DNA from: Pedobacter hiemivivus | GTDB lineage: Bacteria > Bacteroidota > Bacteroidia > Sphingobacteriales > Sphingobacteriaceae | Reading direction: 5' to 3' | Length of the DNA stretch: 64,000 nt | Assembly (NCBI RefSeq): GCF_004331685.1 | Contig: NZ_SJSM01000001.1 | Coordinates: 678,994 to 742,993, forward strand | Shown here: in pieces, positions 1 through 7,315 of the stretch | Layout of the letters: each line of letters starts with the position of its first letter | Position numbering within the stretch: the first letter of the stretch is position 1 | The notes under the pieces: model-generated | Database searches by the model: none | What the model saw: the letters and a program-made list of their open reading frames with translations, nothing else | Told to the model about the DNA's origin: nothing | Position numbers and translations under genes: made by a program

Positions 1-190
1 CCTGATAAAATCCGCTATCATTCCAATAAGTAAAGATCTGCGTTTCTTTATTTGCAGTTTTAAAAAGCAACTGGCTTGATTCCAGCTGCTTTTCCGATGA
101 TTGCTTATCTGTTGTAGCAGTTTTACTTGTTTTATTAAATAAAGCGCAACCAAATAAACATATTACCATAACAATTAATATTCCTTTCAT
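1..190 (-). CDS. Small lipoprotein, 3' end outside window
   Basis: The reading frame starts at the ATG at 190 and runs off the left edge, giving 63 codons. The N-terminus is a lipoprotein signal: a short hydrophobic stretch ending in the lipobox LFGC with Cys at residue 15. A Lys/Thr/Ser/Gln-rich linker follows. No domain is recognisable in the visible part. It starts 11 bases after the stop of the CHAP hydrolase gene on the same strand, so it is probably the last visible member of that cassette. Being membrane-anchored next to a wall hydrolase and a small membrane protein, it could belong to a lysis or envelope-remodelling module. That is inference from position only. Confidence 0.7.
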   Translation of the reverse strand, partial: MKGILIVMVICLFGCALFNKTSKTATTDKQSSEKQLESSQLLFKTANKETQIFTYWNDSGFYQ

Positions 191-201
191 TTCTAAGTTT
201 T

Positions 202-735
202 CTAAGGTAAAGTGCGAGTTTTTGTGATCCAATTCGCAAAACGATGTATGCTACGGACGTGCCTTGTTCGGCGATAAACACCGTCCCCTTCCCTACTACC
301 GTTTAAATTAGTGTTCCCTTCGACGCTGAAAACCCAATCATTCCTTACCTCCAAAACTATCCCGCAATGCCCTATCCGTTTTAAATGCTCAAAGTATATT
401 CCCAACACCATTCCAGCCATCGGATTCTTGGCAATCCGATCAGCTGGGAAAATTGAAGGACTCCAGGGCGTACGCGGTTGAGCATACCCAGATTCCCCAA
501 AGCACCAAGAGACAAACGAAGCACACCAAGCCACTTTCTTGACTCCAACATACGCATTGTATTGATCCACTCGCGGACCACCGTTTTCCATATATTCCCG
601 AACGCCAATTTCCTTTTTAGCTGTTTCGATGATAGTTCTTGCATCTCCATCAGCTATACGATTGCGGTCAGCACCCCAACTGCTGCCAATAAAAGCAAGC
701 CAAATGAAGCCCAATAAAATCCTAATTGTTGCCAT
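202..735 (-). CDS. Secreted CHAP-type peptidoglycan amidase/endopeptidase
   Basis: This 177-aa protein has a Sec signal peptide (about residues 1-22) and one CHAP/NlpC-P60-like cysteine hydrolase domain. The catalytic Cys is C71 in AWCASFVSWC, the His is H123 in IGHCGIV, and a polar residue follows in VEGNTN (139-143). Enzymes of this fold cut peptide or amide bonds in peptidoglycan. The signal peptide supports the start at 735. That start lies 82 bases inside the upstream membrane-protein gene in another frame, as seen in some holin-endolysin pairs. Small standalone CHAP proteins like this occur in many Bacteroidota as orphans, so a phage origin is not proven. Confidence 0.8.
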   Translation of the reverse strand: MATIRILLGFIWLAFIGSSWGADRNRIADGDARTIIETAKKEIGVREYMENGGPRVDQYNAYVGVKKVAWCASFVSWCFGESGYAQPRTPWSPSIFPADRIAKNPMAGMVLGIYFEHLKRIGHCGIVLEVRNDWVFSVEGNTNLNGSREGDGVYRRTRHVRSIHRFANWITKTRTLP

Positions 736-1025
736 AATTCCATTTTTTTAAAAGATAAAACCATCTCAGTTAATAAAGGCAAGCCCAGCCTCATCCAAAA
801 ACTTTGCAGTAGCCACCAGCTTAAGCCTGTCACTATCAAAAAGCAAATCAGACTCATTAAGATCAGTAACCAGATGTTTGGATCAATAAATCCGATAGTA
901 GCATCAGAATTTATGACCAAACGTTGCAGAAAAGGCCAGATTAATAAGAGTAAACCAAATAATAGATAAGGTGTATAGTTTCTCTCAGAAACATCACCCT
1001 TTGTTATTTTTAAGCTATTCATCAT
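654..1025 (-). CDS. Small three-helix membrane protein (holin-like position)
   Basis: This 123-aa protein has three strongly hydrophobic segments, at about residues 19-37, 51-72 and 100-122, separated by short polar loops. I do not recognise the family. Its last 82 bases overlap the start of the CHAP hydrolase gene, so the two are almost certainly co-translated. Size, number of helices and position directly before a wall hydrolase resemble a class I holin. It could equally be an accessory membrane subunit of another kind. The tandem Met codons at 1025 and 1022 leave the exact start uncertain by one residue. Confidence 0.65.
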   Translation of the reverse strand: MMNSLKITKGDVSERNYTPYLLFGLLLLIWPFLQRLVINSDATIGFIDPNIWLLILMSLICFLIVTGLSWWLLQSFWMRLGLPLLTEMVLSFKKMELWQQLGFYWASFGLLLLAAVGVLTAIV

Positions 1026-1081
1026 TTGTTTTTTAAGTATTGTTAAGAAAATTGGAAGGCCGTTTCCGGCCCTCCATTAAT

Positions 1082-1744
1082 TTAGTTCATGGCGACGATC
1101 ATGATCTTCCCGACATAGTGGCTGTCGGATACCAGTCCATCTTTCAGTACTGAACTAAAATTCATCCAACCATGCACGTAATCCTCACCAAATTCCGGAG
1201 GTAACTGCAATTTAAAGACCCCAGCAGAGCGGGGAGCAGCACCCATTAGGCTAACAAACTGCTTTTTTGTTGGATTGTAGACCAGTAAATTAGCCATATC
1301 AGAAGCATCTTTATACTTATGATCTGCGATAGCTAATTGATCAGTCCATTCAAAATCCACTTTACCCGGCGCGGTAGCAGCAAGATTCATCTGACTAGGT
1401 AATAGCAGTTTTCCACGAGCAAATCTCACCTTTGTGTAATCCATTTCAACCGCTGTTCCTACTGTTGTAACGGCTCCCGTTAAGTGATAGCTAACAGCCT
1501 CGTTCATGGGTGAATTTGATGCTGATCTGTTACCATAGAACAATTCGATAAAATTGCTAAATGAACTTAAAAAGGCCGTAACCAAAGCAAACTTAGATCG
1601 TTGGAATAACTGTTTCAGCGTAGCCGGCTTATTACTAGGCCTGGTTAATCCTTTGATTACGTCTCTATTGCGGAAACGTGATCCTATAACTGCACCTGTT
1701 TTGTTTCTGAAGCCGCCAAGGACTCCCCATGTGATAATTCCCAT
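1082..1744 (-). CDS. DUF6266 family protein (copy 2)
   Basis: This 220-aa protein carries the N-terminal signature of the DUF6266 family of Bacteroidota: a Gly-rich start (WGVLGGFRNKTGAVIGS), then a basic stretch, KPAT and a Gln/Arg/Lys-rich segment leading into QRSKF. The remainder looks beta-rich with alternating hydrophobic residues. No signal peptide or membrane segment is visible. The family has no established function. A diverged paralogue lies two genes upstream (3148-3789). The cassette context of CHAP hydrolase, membrane protein and lipoprotein raises the possibility of a structural or secreted-particle role, which is inference. Confidence 0.75.
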   Translation of the reverse strand: MGIITWGVLGGFRNKTGAVIGSRFRNRDVIKGLTRPSNKPATLKQLFQRSKFALVTAFLSSFSNFIELFYGNRSASNSPMNEAVSYHLTGAVTTVGTAVEMDYTKVRFARGKLLLPSQMNLAATAPGKVDFEWTDQLAIADHKYKDASDMANLLVYNPTKKQFVSLMGAAPRSAGVFKLQLPPEFGEDYVHGWMNFSSVLKDGLVSDSHYVGKIMIVAMN

Positions 1745-1871
1745 TTTTTTTAAATTTTAAAAGTTAAAAATTTTGTTAATTACGTTATCCGTTTCCAAAA
1801 GCCCTGCAGTGCCTCTTTCCACAAACAACATCACAAAGAGAAAGAATCATGGTAAGCTCTACCAGCTCCGG

Positions 1872-1885
1872 GGGTTCCGGAACCC
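1872..1885. repeat. 14-bp perfect palindrome in 200-base gap
   Basis: GGGTTCCGGAACCC is a perfect palindrome in the gap between the RteC-like gene and the second DUF6266 gene (1745-1951). No T-run follows it on either strand, so a simple intrinsic terminator is unlikely. It may be a protein-binding site or an RNA hairpin in the operon transcript. Confidence 0.4.
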
Positions 1886-1951
1886 TCCCCTAAAAACAGG
1901 CAAAAACCTATTCAACGCCACACGTAAGCCATAAAAATTTTTATAAAAGAA

Positions 1952-3151
1952 TTATCCAAATTCAAATTCGTCATCCAAAACTTTTAACATACGAACCAAA
2001 ACTACCCGAACTGTTTTCGCTGTACTTTGTACCACCTGCTTATATTTGGCACCAAAACTTGTTGCGGAAATACCGGCACTACCTACTCCAGGTGTTTGAA
2101 AAATACTTGCGATAAAATTTAACAATTCTGTTTTTACGCCCGGCTCGATAGCTTTTGCTGCAATCATGAGCTTAATAAAGTAGGCCAAAGCATCAACTGA
2201 CAATGGCGTGCGAATTTTATAATTACCAGTGTGGGTTACAGGTGCAGAATTGACTTGTGGACCGGTGGGTTGTTGTACGTTCACAGGTCGGCTCATAGCT
2301 GCTTTCTTTGTTCTGATTCTCAACTCCACGTTTACAAATTCCGATAGCAAGCACTTGATTCGTTTTCGATCAATGTCATAACCCAAAGCTGATTTACGAT
2401 AGGAATCGCGTGCAAAGCTCCTTTCCAGATGATTTAAGAAGCTCATTTGTTCCTCTTCGGTAATACGTGCAGCCAGCTCATCCATCATGACTTGTTGATA
2501 ATACTTGATAAATGTCCCACTATTGAAATTCATCCCTATCAGTAAGTCTATCAAATGCCGTTCAAAATCGGATTTATCTGATTTTTTACACAATTCTATC
2601 AGGGCATCCTGAAATGCGTTCATATAATCTACCCGATAGTAGTAACACCGCGTAGCCTTTAACAAATCTGCCATACTTTCCAAGACGAGCTTATTCAATT
2701 TCAGGCCTAGGCCTAAGTTTTTGAAATAGGCCGTAATCAAGCACGTTTGGGATTCAATCCGAACCTGTTGCCTCCTTAAATGGATAACAGGCATTTGCAC
2801 CTTTTTTTCAAGATAGCGACTACAATCAGATTCTAATTTGTCCATTACATTATCCAGGCACTTTATAGTGGCCGATTTTAATGCATCCATTTCTGGCGGC
2901 AGGTTTTGATACTTATCAATTTTATCCAACAACGTAATGCATTCCCCATGAATCTGGCGGATCTGACGACCAACCATCTTTCCCAAAAAAATGCTCCCAG
3001 TAAAAAAACAAATGGTTTCATACATTTCAGCAGTAATCTCAGGCAGCGTTTCAACCCAGGTATTTATTTGTTGTTTGTTGAGCGTACACTTTTTTATGTC
3101 CATGTCATTAACAATAAGCGTACGTAAGGTGTGAGTGGTATGTGTTCTCAT
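1952..3151 (-). CDS. RteC-like protein, putative regulator
   Basis: This 399-aa, mostly helical, soluble protein has no signal peptide. The middle contains LIGMNFNSGTFIKYY (about residues 205-220). The C-terminus (about 320-395) reads as a segment with SVDALAYFIKLMIAAKAI, a helix with KTELLNFIASIF and a closing helix, which resembles the C-terminal arrangement of RteC, a regulator of CTnDOT-type element excision. I judge this by eye, so the assignment is tentative. The start codon overlaps the stop of the upstream DUF6266 gene as ATGA, indicating translational coupling. A later start at residue 17 is also possible. No recombinase or transfer gene is visible nearby. Confidence 0.45.
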   Translation of the reverse strand: MRTHTTHTLRTLIVNDMDIKKCTLNKQQINTWVETLPEITAEMYETICFFTGSIFLGKMVGRQIRQIHGECITLLDKIDKYQNLPPEMDALKSATIKCLDNVMDKLESDCSRYLEKKVQMPVIHLRRQQVRIESQTCLITAYFKNLGLGLKLNKLVLESMADLLKATRCYYYRVDYMNAFQDALIELCKKSDKSDFERHLIDLLIGMNFNSGTFIKYYQQVMMDELAARITEEEQMSFLNHLERSFARDSYRKSALGYDIDRKRIKCLLSEFVNVELRIRTKKAAMSRPVNVQQPTGPQVNSAPVTHTGNYKIRTPLSVDALAYFIKLMIAAKAIEPGVKTELLNFIASIFQTPGVGSAGISATSFGAKYKQVVQSTAKTVRVVLVRMLKVLDDEFEFG

Positions 3152-3789
3152 GGTTCAATTCGTCCTAAATAAATACTGTTTGCTATTTTTTTCCTATTAA
3201 AAGAAGTTACACCTAAATAAACCTCTAATATTTTACCTTTTAAATGAGGGTTGAACTGAAAGCGACAATGCATAAGTGCCCGCTGCTTACCGCCAGAGAA
3301 ACCATCGGCAATTTTAAGTTCAGGACAATACAAAACCAACATCAACTGATCATCATGTGACGCTTTAGGATTCGTATTTTTTTGCCAAGTCAACTCAATT
3401 GTATCTGGCGCAATTAATGTGATTACGGGATCCATAAGCCCAGGTAAAACCCCTACACTCATGACCATTTTGCTGTAATCAACCCCAAGATCTGGATGGA
3501 CACCTGTAATGGCTTGATGAAAATTAACAGAATAAGCAGCGCTAATCGCAGTTTTTCGTATGGCCAGGTTTTGAAAGCCAATGCTCATGTAGTGATGAAA
3601 AGGCACCAACAAGATGTTTGTAAATTTCATTTTCTGCTCGTTGGCAATCTGTTTCATGGATCTAGGATCTGGAATAGCTTTAATATCAGGAGCCTTTCTT
3701 ATATAAGGGACTCCCATCCACGTGGCCCCTACTATTGGACCTATTTTTCCGGAAATCGGGCCGAAAATCCCGTACTTTAATTTTGCCAT
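3148..3789 (-). CDS. DUF6266 family protein (copy 1)
   Basis: This 213-aa protein begins with the DUF6266-type pattern GPISGKIGPIVGATWMG followed by YIRKAP and a Gln/Lys-rich stretch. The rest is predicted to be beta-rich, with scattered hydrophobic strands. It is the first gene of the minus-strand cassette and its TGA overlaps the ATG of the RteC-like gene. It aligns with the 1082-1744 product mainly in the first 60 residues; the C-terminal halves differ strongly. The function of the family is unknown. No signal peptide is present. Confidence 0.75.
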   Translation of the reverse strand: MAKLKYGIFGPISGKIGPIVGATWMGVPYIRKAPDIKAIPDPRSMKQIANEQKMKFTNILLVPFHHYMSIGFQNLAIRKTAISAAYSVNFHQAITGVHPDLGVDYSKMVMSVGVLPGLMDPVITLIAPDTIELTWQKNTNPKASHDDQLMLVLYCPELKIADGFSGGKQRALMHCRFQFNPHLKGKILEVYLGVTSFNRKKIANSIYLGRIEP

Positions 3790-3837
3790 AACATTTAATT
3801 TTTAATATGTTTTATGTCTATTGATCAATTGCAAATT

Positions 3838-4010
3838 CCTTCGGGAAGCCTTGTTTAGGGCTAGGACCGAATAAGGAGTACCATAGGCACATCGTAGGCA
3901 CCTCGTAGGACTAACGGTCCAATAAAAGCCCTTTGACAGCCCTTTATGGGACCTTTTAAGGTAAACGCGTGCCCGAAGCCTTACCGAAGGCCTATGCAAG
4001 CCTCGGGCAA
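3838..4010. repeat. Repeat-dense tract upstream of the DUF6266 cassette
   Basis: This GC-richer stretch is packed with short direct and inverted repeats. Read on the minus strand, AAAGGGCT occurs twice and CCTACGA-GTG twice. GGACCG (3864-3869) pairs with CGGTCC (3915-3920). GCCCGA (3971-3976) pairs with TCGGGC (4003-4008) and encloses a second stem, GCCTT (3978-3982) with AAGGC (3987-3991). An open frame crosses it (3802-4050 minus) but translates into an Arg/Lys/Leu-rich repeat product that looks like a consequence of the DNA repeats. It may be a structured leader RNA or a recombination-prone spacer. Confidence 0.5.
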
Positions 4011-4296
4011 GCGCTATTAATTTCATTTCGTTTAATTGTTTTGTGCTCATGGAATAAATATAGAGCAGGCAAAAATGGTGGCTGATCGAAAACAACACTT
4101 TTAACCCATTTTGTAACATTTGTATACATTTAGTCTAAAATGAAACTTTAGCACACAAACTTATCTTTACAGTAGAAAAATATACATATATTGAGACCAA
4201 TCAACCAAATGTTAACCACCCGCCAGGAAGGTTCCATAAAGGCTCCCGCCTTTTTGCTAGCGCCACTTGATCTGTTACGGTATAATCAGCCATGAT

Positions 4297-4479
4297 ATGG
4301 AAAGAGTATGTGTATATCCAAAAGATGTTTGTAAAGTGACTGGAAAAGGCCTTCAGCACGCCAGACGTCTATTAAGTACAATAAGAATTGCACTCAACAA
4401 AGAGAGCCACCATTTTATTACAAAAAAAGAGTTCTGTGACTACACTGGTATTGACCCTGATCTGATGAATCTGGATTAG
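4297..4479 (+). CDS. Small conserved Bacteroidota protein, HTH-like
   Basis: This 60-aa protein starts at the ATG at 4297; a TTG ten codons earlier would add an unconvincing extension. The pattern VYPKDVCKVTGKG-QHARRLL followed by FITKKEFCDYTG matches, by memory, a widespread family of 60-65-aa Bacteroidota proteins that look like a single helix-turn-helix plus an extra helix. No function is established. It sits about 100 bases before an AraC-family gene on the same strand, so it may belong to the same transcript. A DNA-binding role is inferred only from the helix pattern. Confidence 0.6.
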   Translation: MERVCVYPKDVCKVTGKGLQHARRLLSTIRIALNKESHHFITKKEFCDYTGIDPDLMNLD

Positions 4480-4584
4480 AATTCATCTTCAACGGCGCAG
4501 ATCAGTTTTTTAAACGAACTGCGTCATTTTTATAAAATAAAATCGATTTTATAGCCATACATACAAAACCATTAACGCCTCTCC

Positions 4585-5568
4585 ATGCAATCACATCTTA
4601 TGTTCAATATGGTGACTGCTGTGACTGACATTCTCAGCACAGGTCACTTGCCCCATTTTTGTAGCTGGCCCATTCAATATGCACTCGCCCATTTAATTAC
4701 TGTACCGGAAGGACAAATTTTAAGGCAGTCGCATAGCCACTACCTGGTACATATAGAAATGTTTGAGTATGTACTAGAGAAAGAAATCACCATCAATTTT
4801 GCCCAAACCAATAGGAGTATTTTTATGTTCGCCATGTTTGAGGGCTATTCTGCCTTGTACGATCAAAAAGATAATTTGATTACTAAAGCAAAGAATGGCA
4901 GTTGCCATCTTGGTTATCATGACGAAGGAAATTATCATGTAAAATTACCACCAGGTACACATAAATTTTTGCTTTTAAACTTGCGTCCCGACTGGTTTTT
5001 ACATGAGACTAAAAACTTGCATCAATTTAAAACGCTTATTACAAATTACACGACTAAAAAAGATTTAGCGTTCGCCCTTCCAAATTGTCGACTAACTAAA
5101 CAAGTCAACAATAGGCTAAAGGAAATGCTTTTACAAGCGAAAGTAAATCCACATGATCTATATATGACGATAAAGCGTGTTTTAACTCAATTAATAGACC
5201 AATACCACAATATGCTTATGGAGCATAATTATACAACCAATGCTTTGCATGAAATTAAGGCTATGGACATCAAAGATTTCATAAAAGAGAATTTCAGGAA
5301 CAAGGTGCTCAATAACGTTCCTGAATTGGCAAGGCATTTCGCTGTATCTGAAAGTACTTTTCAACAATTGGCAAGAGTCGCCTTTGGCAAGCCCTTTCGT
5401 GAGCACCTTATCTCAGTTAGAATGGAGTATGCTTTACATATTTTAACTACTACAAATAAGCCTATTCATGAAATTGCTGATCTGGCGGGTTATAATGATC
5501 CGTGCTATTTTAGCCGTGCATTTAAAAAACATTACCAAAAAAGTCCCGACCATCTACGGAATTCATAA
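4585..5568 (+). CDS. AraC family transcriptional regulator
   Basis: This 327-aa protein has an N-terminal ligand-binding-type region (about 1-200) without a recognised ligand, and a C-terminal double helix-turn-helix of the AraC/XylS type (about 235-325). The second recognition unit is clear in IHEIADLAGYNDPCYFSRAF followed by FKKHYQKSPDHLR. Such proteins activate or repress adjacent promoters. The gene is followed by a convergent sigma-factor array, so its target may be the small upstream gene, itself or a distant locus. No signal peptide or membrane helix is visible, so it is cytoplasmic. Confidence 0.9.
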   Translation: MQSHLMFNMVTAVTDILSTGHLPHFCSWPIQYALAHLITVPEGQILRQSHSHYLVHIEMFEYVLEKEITINFAQTNRSIFMFAMFEGYSALYDQKDNLITKAKNGSCHLGYHDEGNYHVKLPPGTHKFLLLNLRPDWFLHETKNLHQFKTLITNYTTKKDLAFALPNCRLTKQVNNRLKEMLLQAKVNPHDLYMTIKRVLTQLIDQYHNMLMEHNYTTNALHEIKAMDIKDFIKENFRNKVLNNVPELARHFAVSESTFQQLARVAFGKPFREHLISVRMEYALHILTTTNKPIHEIADLAGYNDPCYFSRAFKKHYQKSPDHLRNS

Positions 5569-5730
5569 AAAAATATATCAAAAAAACAATGAACTTTTGC
5601 GCAAAAATCCGCAATAAATGCAATTATGTTTGCACAAAAGTCCATATTCCAAAAGAAGCGAGTTGAGTAATTTTAAATAAAAAAGAGACCCCTCTATTTT
5701 ATCAAAATTTAACCTCTTCTGGAAGGCGCT

Positions 5731-5815
5731 AGCTGGAACAGGTTTTATCATGTTTGTTTTTTAACATCCTATTCTAATACTATCTTAAAAGTTTAATCGC
5801 GCTATTCTTTATTTT
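5731..5815 (-). repeat. 3' trailer repeat of the sigma array, copy A
   Basis: This segment is clearly homologous to 6331-6420. Both contain AGCT-GG/TTAG, ACAGGTT--ATCATGTTTGTT, AACCTATTC-like and AAAAGTTTA blocks in the same order. It shows that the sigma gene at 5849-6307 and the one at 6396-6854 arose by tandem duplication of a unit that included the 3' flank. Confidence 0.7.
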
Positions 5816-5848
5816 TTTTATGGCGTTTTCACTCCTATTGTGTATCTC
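5780..5848 (-). pseudogene. Untranslated remnant of sigma region 4
   Basis: Directly after the TAA of the 152-aa sigma gene, the same frame stays open for 22 codons and ends at TAG (5780-5782). It reads EIHNRSENAIKK, then IKNSAIKLLR, which is the second half of an ECF region 4 helix-turn-helix. From SHK to the final LLR the length is 28 positions, the same as in intact homologues, so frame and spacing are preserved. Only the three positions after SHK (normally like EIA) have become Ser-Thr-stop. Confidence 0.7.
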
Positions 5849-6307
5849 TTAGGTCGACTTATGAGAAAGATTAACTTTGCGACCTGATTCAAATACTTCC
5901 CGCATTTTTTCAGGAAGCCGCTCTACGCTAGCTTCAATATGAACAGTCAATTCGCGCGTATTTATTTCATCATTCAAATCAGAATCTTGAACTTCAAAAC
6001 GCATAAGGGACTCTAGGCATTTTTCCTTTAACTTGCTTCGTTTGATGATATTTAAAATATTCTGTCTAGCTGATGAGTATAGGTAGGCAGATAAATCTGA
6101 TGTTATGTGTATCTTATTGATATTGTTCCCTAAATAAGTGAAAACTTCCTGAACAACTTCTCTTGCATCTTCGTCATTTCCAAGCACCTTCCGGGCATGC
6201 AAGAACAATACTCCCCAGTACCGATCATAAATAGCGGTAAAAGCATTACGATCACCATTTTTCAAATGAGCAACAAGTTCAACATCAGTTAGTTTTTTGT
6301 AATTCAT
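5849..6307 (-). CDS. ECF sigma protein cut by in-frame stop in region 4
   Basis: This 152-aa ECF sigma-70-like protein has region 2 intact (about residues 20-90; DRYWGVLFLHARKVLG, EDAREVVQEVF) and the linker to LPEKMREVF. Translation ends at SHKST, just inside region 4, so the promoter -35-binding helix-turn-helix is missing unless the stop is read through. The distal part of region 4 follows in frame (5780-5848). It is the last of three equal-length truncated paralogues, 88 bases after the preceding one. Alternatives are recent inactivation, programmed readthrough, or a working region-2-only protein. Confidence 0.75.
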   Translation of the reverse strand: MNYKKLTDVELVAHLKNGDRNAFTAIYDRYWGVLFLHARKVLGNDEDAREVVQEVFTYLGNNINKIHITSDLSAYLYSSARQNILNIIKRSKLKEKCLESLMRFEVQDSDLNDEINTRELTVHIEASVERLPEKMREVFESGRKVNLSHKST

Positions 6308-6330
6308 AAGTATTCATTTTATATTTGCTT

Positions 6331-6420
6331 AGCTAGTTAGGACAGGTTATCATGTTTGTTTCCTTAGCAACCTATTCCAATTCATTTTCAAAAGTTTATA
6401 GGACGATCATAGCACTCTTT
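6331..6420 (-). repeat. 3' trailer repeat of the sigma array, copy B
   Basis: This is the second copy of the 3' flank described at 5731-5815. In this copy region 4 of the sigma gene has been lost by an internal deletion, so the coding end (KSAMIVL) runs almost directly into the trailer. The trailer ends in TAAGCAAATATAA just before the next ATG. The same string precedes the ATG of the sigma gene at 6854. Confidence 0.65.
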
Positions 6421-6854
6421 CTCCTCAATTCAAATGCAATTCGCATTTCTTCGGGCAAGACAGCAATCTCCTCTTCAATTAACGTCTTTATATCCTTAGG
6501 CCGAACCGAATGATTGGTGGCATTTTGTACTTGATCAAGATATGGCTGAAAGTTTTCTGCGTATACTTGTGTGATTTTTTTGTGCTTATAGTGATCTAAA
6601 ATATGATTCTTCACTGCGGTAAACAGAAAGGTGATCAACTCACCCTCAATATTAATCGTCGTGCGATTTTCCCATATACTAGCAAATGCATCATGGATCA
6701 AGTCTTTTGATATTGCTTTGTCATTTAAACGCCTAATGGTAAATGAAAACAATAAGATATAGTACCGATCAAAAATCTCGATGAATGCGGCATCATCAGA
6801 GTTTTTCAATAAATCAACCAACTGCATATCAGGTACATCATTATAATTATTCAT
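6396..6854 (-). CDS. ECF sigma protein lacking region 4 (deletion)
   Basis: This 152-aa ECF sigma-like protein has region 2 present (IFDRYYILLFSFTIRRL, then KDLIHDAFASIWENR) and the inter-domain linker ending LPEEMRIAFELRRK. After RRK it jumps to SAMIVL and stops. SAM appears to match the final helix of region 4 (NSAIKLLR in the neighbour), so about 25 codons of the helix-turn-helix are gone. It is joined to the upstream paralogue by TAATATG (stop, one base, start), implying translational coupling. It is the same length as both neighbours although the break differs. Confidence 0.75.
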   Translation of the reverse strand: MNNYNDVPDMQLVDLLKNSDDAAFIEIFDRYYILLFSFTIRRLNDKAISKDLIHDAFASIWENRTTINIEGELITFLFTAVKNHILDHYKHKKITQVYAENFQPYLDQVQNATNHSVRPKDIKTLIEEEIAVLPEEMRIAFELRRKSAMIVL

Positions 6855-6855
6855 A

Positions 6856-7314
6856 TTATATTTGCTTAATGGTTTGCTTACTCCTTAGAAAAACCTTACG
6901 AACGCTATCAGGAAGAAGGTCAACTTCCTTTTCTATCATTGTGGTTAATTCCCTTTCTCTTATTAAATGATCAGTAATAATGGTATCATCTTCCATAAAA
7001 CTATTGAATGATTGAATGTAGCTTTCTTCGGCATCTTTGTGAACCATCAAAGCAATCATCTTAATACGCACCGCTCGATACAAATAAGATGACAAGACTG
7101 GAAAATCCAAAGTTTCCCTCTTTAGCCATAGGTCAGAAAAAAGTTTCTGCAGTATATCCTTTGATTCCTCTTTATCTTTTAGTCGCTTGTATATAAATGC
7201 ATATAGCAGTCCGAAAAATCTTTGGTAGATTTCGGAATATGCATCGTGATCCCCTTCTTTTAAGCGTATCACAAGCTCAGTGTCGGGTAACAAACTATAA
7301 TCGATTATACTCAT
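6856..7314 (-). CDS. ECF sigma protein lacking region 4 (deletion)
   Basis: This 152-aa ECF sigma-like protein has region 2 intact (IYQRFFGLLYAFIYKRL, ESKDILQKLFSDLW) and the linker reaching LPDSVRKVFLRS. It then ends with KQTIKQI, coded by sequence resembling the trailer of the neighbouring repeat unit, so region 4 and its 3' flank were removed in one deletion. It starts one base after the FecR stop (TAATATG) and is followed by the next paralogue with the same junction. It is the first of the three truncated copies and the one nearest to FecR. Confidence 0.75.
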   Translation of the reverse strand: MSIIDYSLLPDTELVIRLKEGDHDAYSEIYQRFFGLLYAFIYKRLKDKEESKDILQKLFSDLWLKRETLDFPVLSSYLYRAVRIKMIALMVHKDAEESYIQSFNSFMEDDTIITDHLIRERELTTMIEKEVDLLPDSVRKVFLRSKQTIKQI

Positions 7315-7315
7315 A

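Noticed and set aside
1872..1885. GGGTTCCGGAACCC as an intrinsic terminator
   Set aside because: No T-run follows on either strand, so it was listed as a palindrome only.
3802..4119. 105-codon minus-strand frame upstream of the DUF6266 operon
   Set aside because: The product is an Arg/Lys/Leu-rich string that follows the DNA repeats at 3838-4010. A better start at 4050 leaves 82 codons but no recognisable protein. Kept as a repeat feature only.
1..4120. Complete prophage at the left end
   Set aside because: Only lysis-like genes and two DUF6266 genes are visible. No capsid, portal, terminase, tail or integrase gene was recognised, so prophage status is not claimed.
4267..4296. TTG start extending the small 60-aa protein by ten residues
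   Set aside because: The ATG at 4297 gives the N-terminus expected for this small-protein family. The extension adds an unrelated segment.
5595..5606. TTTTGCGCAAAA palindrome downstream of the AraC gene
   Set aside because: A 12-bp AT-flanked palindrome with no partner boxes and no downstream promoter context. It may be part of the AraC terminator region but cannot be assigned.
5849..7314. Sequencing frameshifts as a simple explanation of all three short sigma genes
   Set aside because: Two copies lack region 4 sequence altogether, and the third has a clean in-frame stop with correct spacing after it. A single-base error could not produce the deletions, although the stop in the 5849 gene alone should be resequenced.
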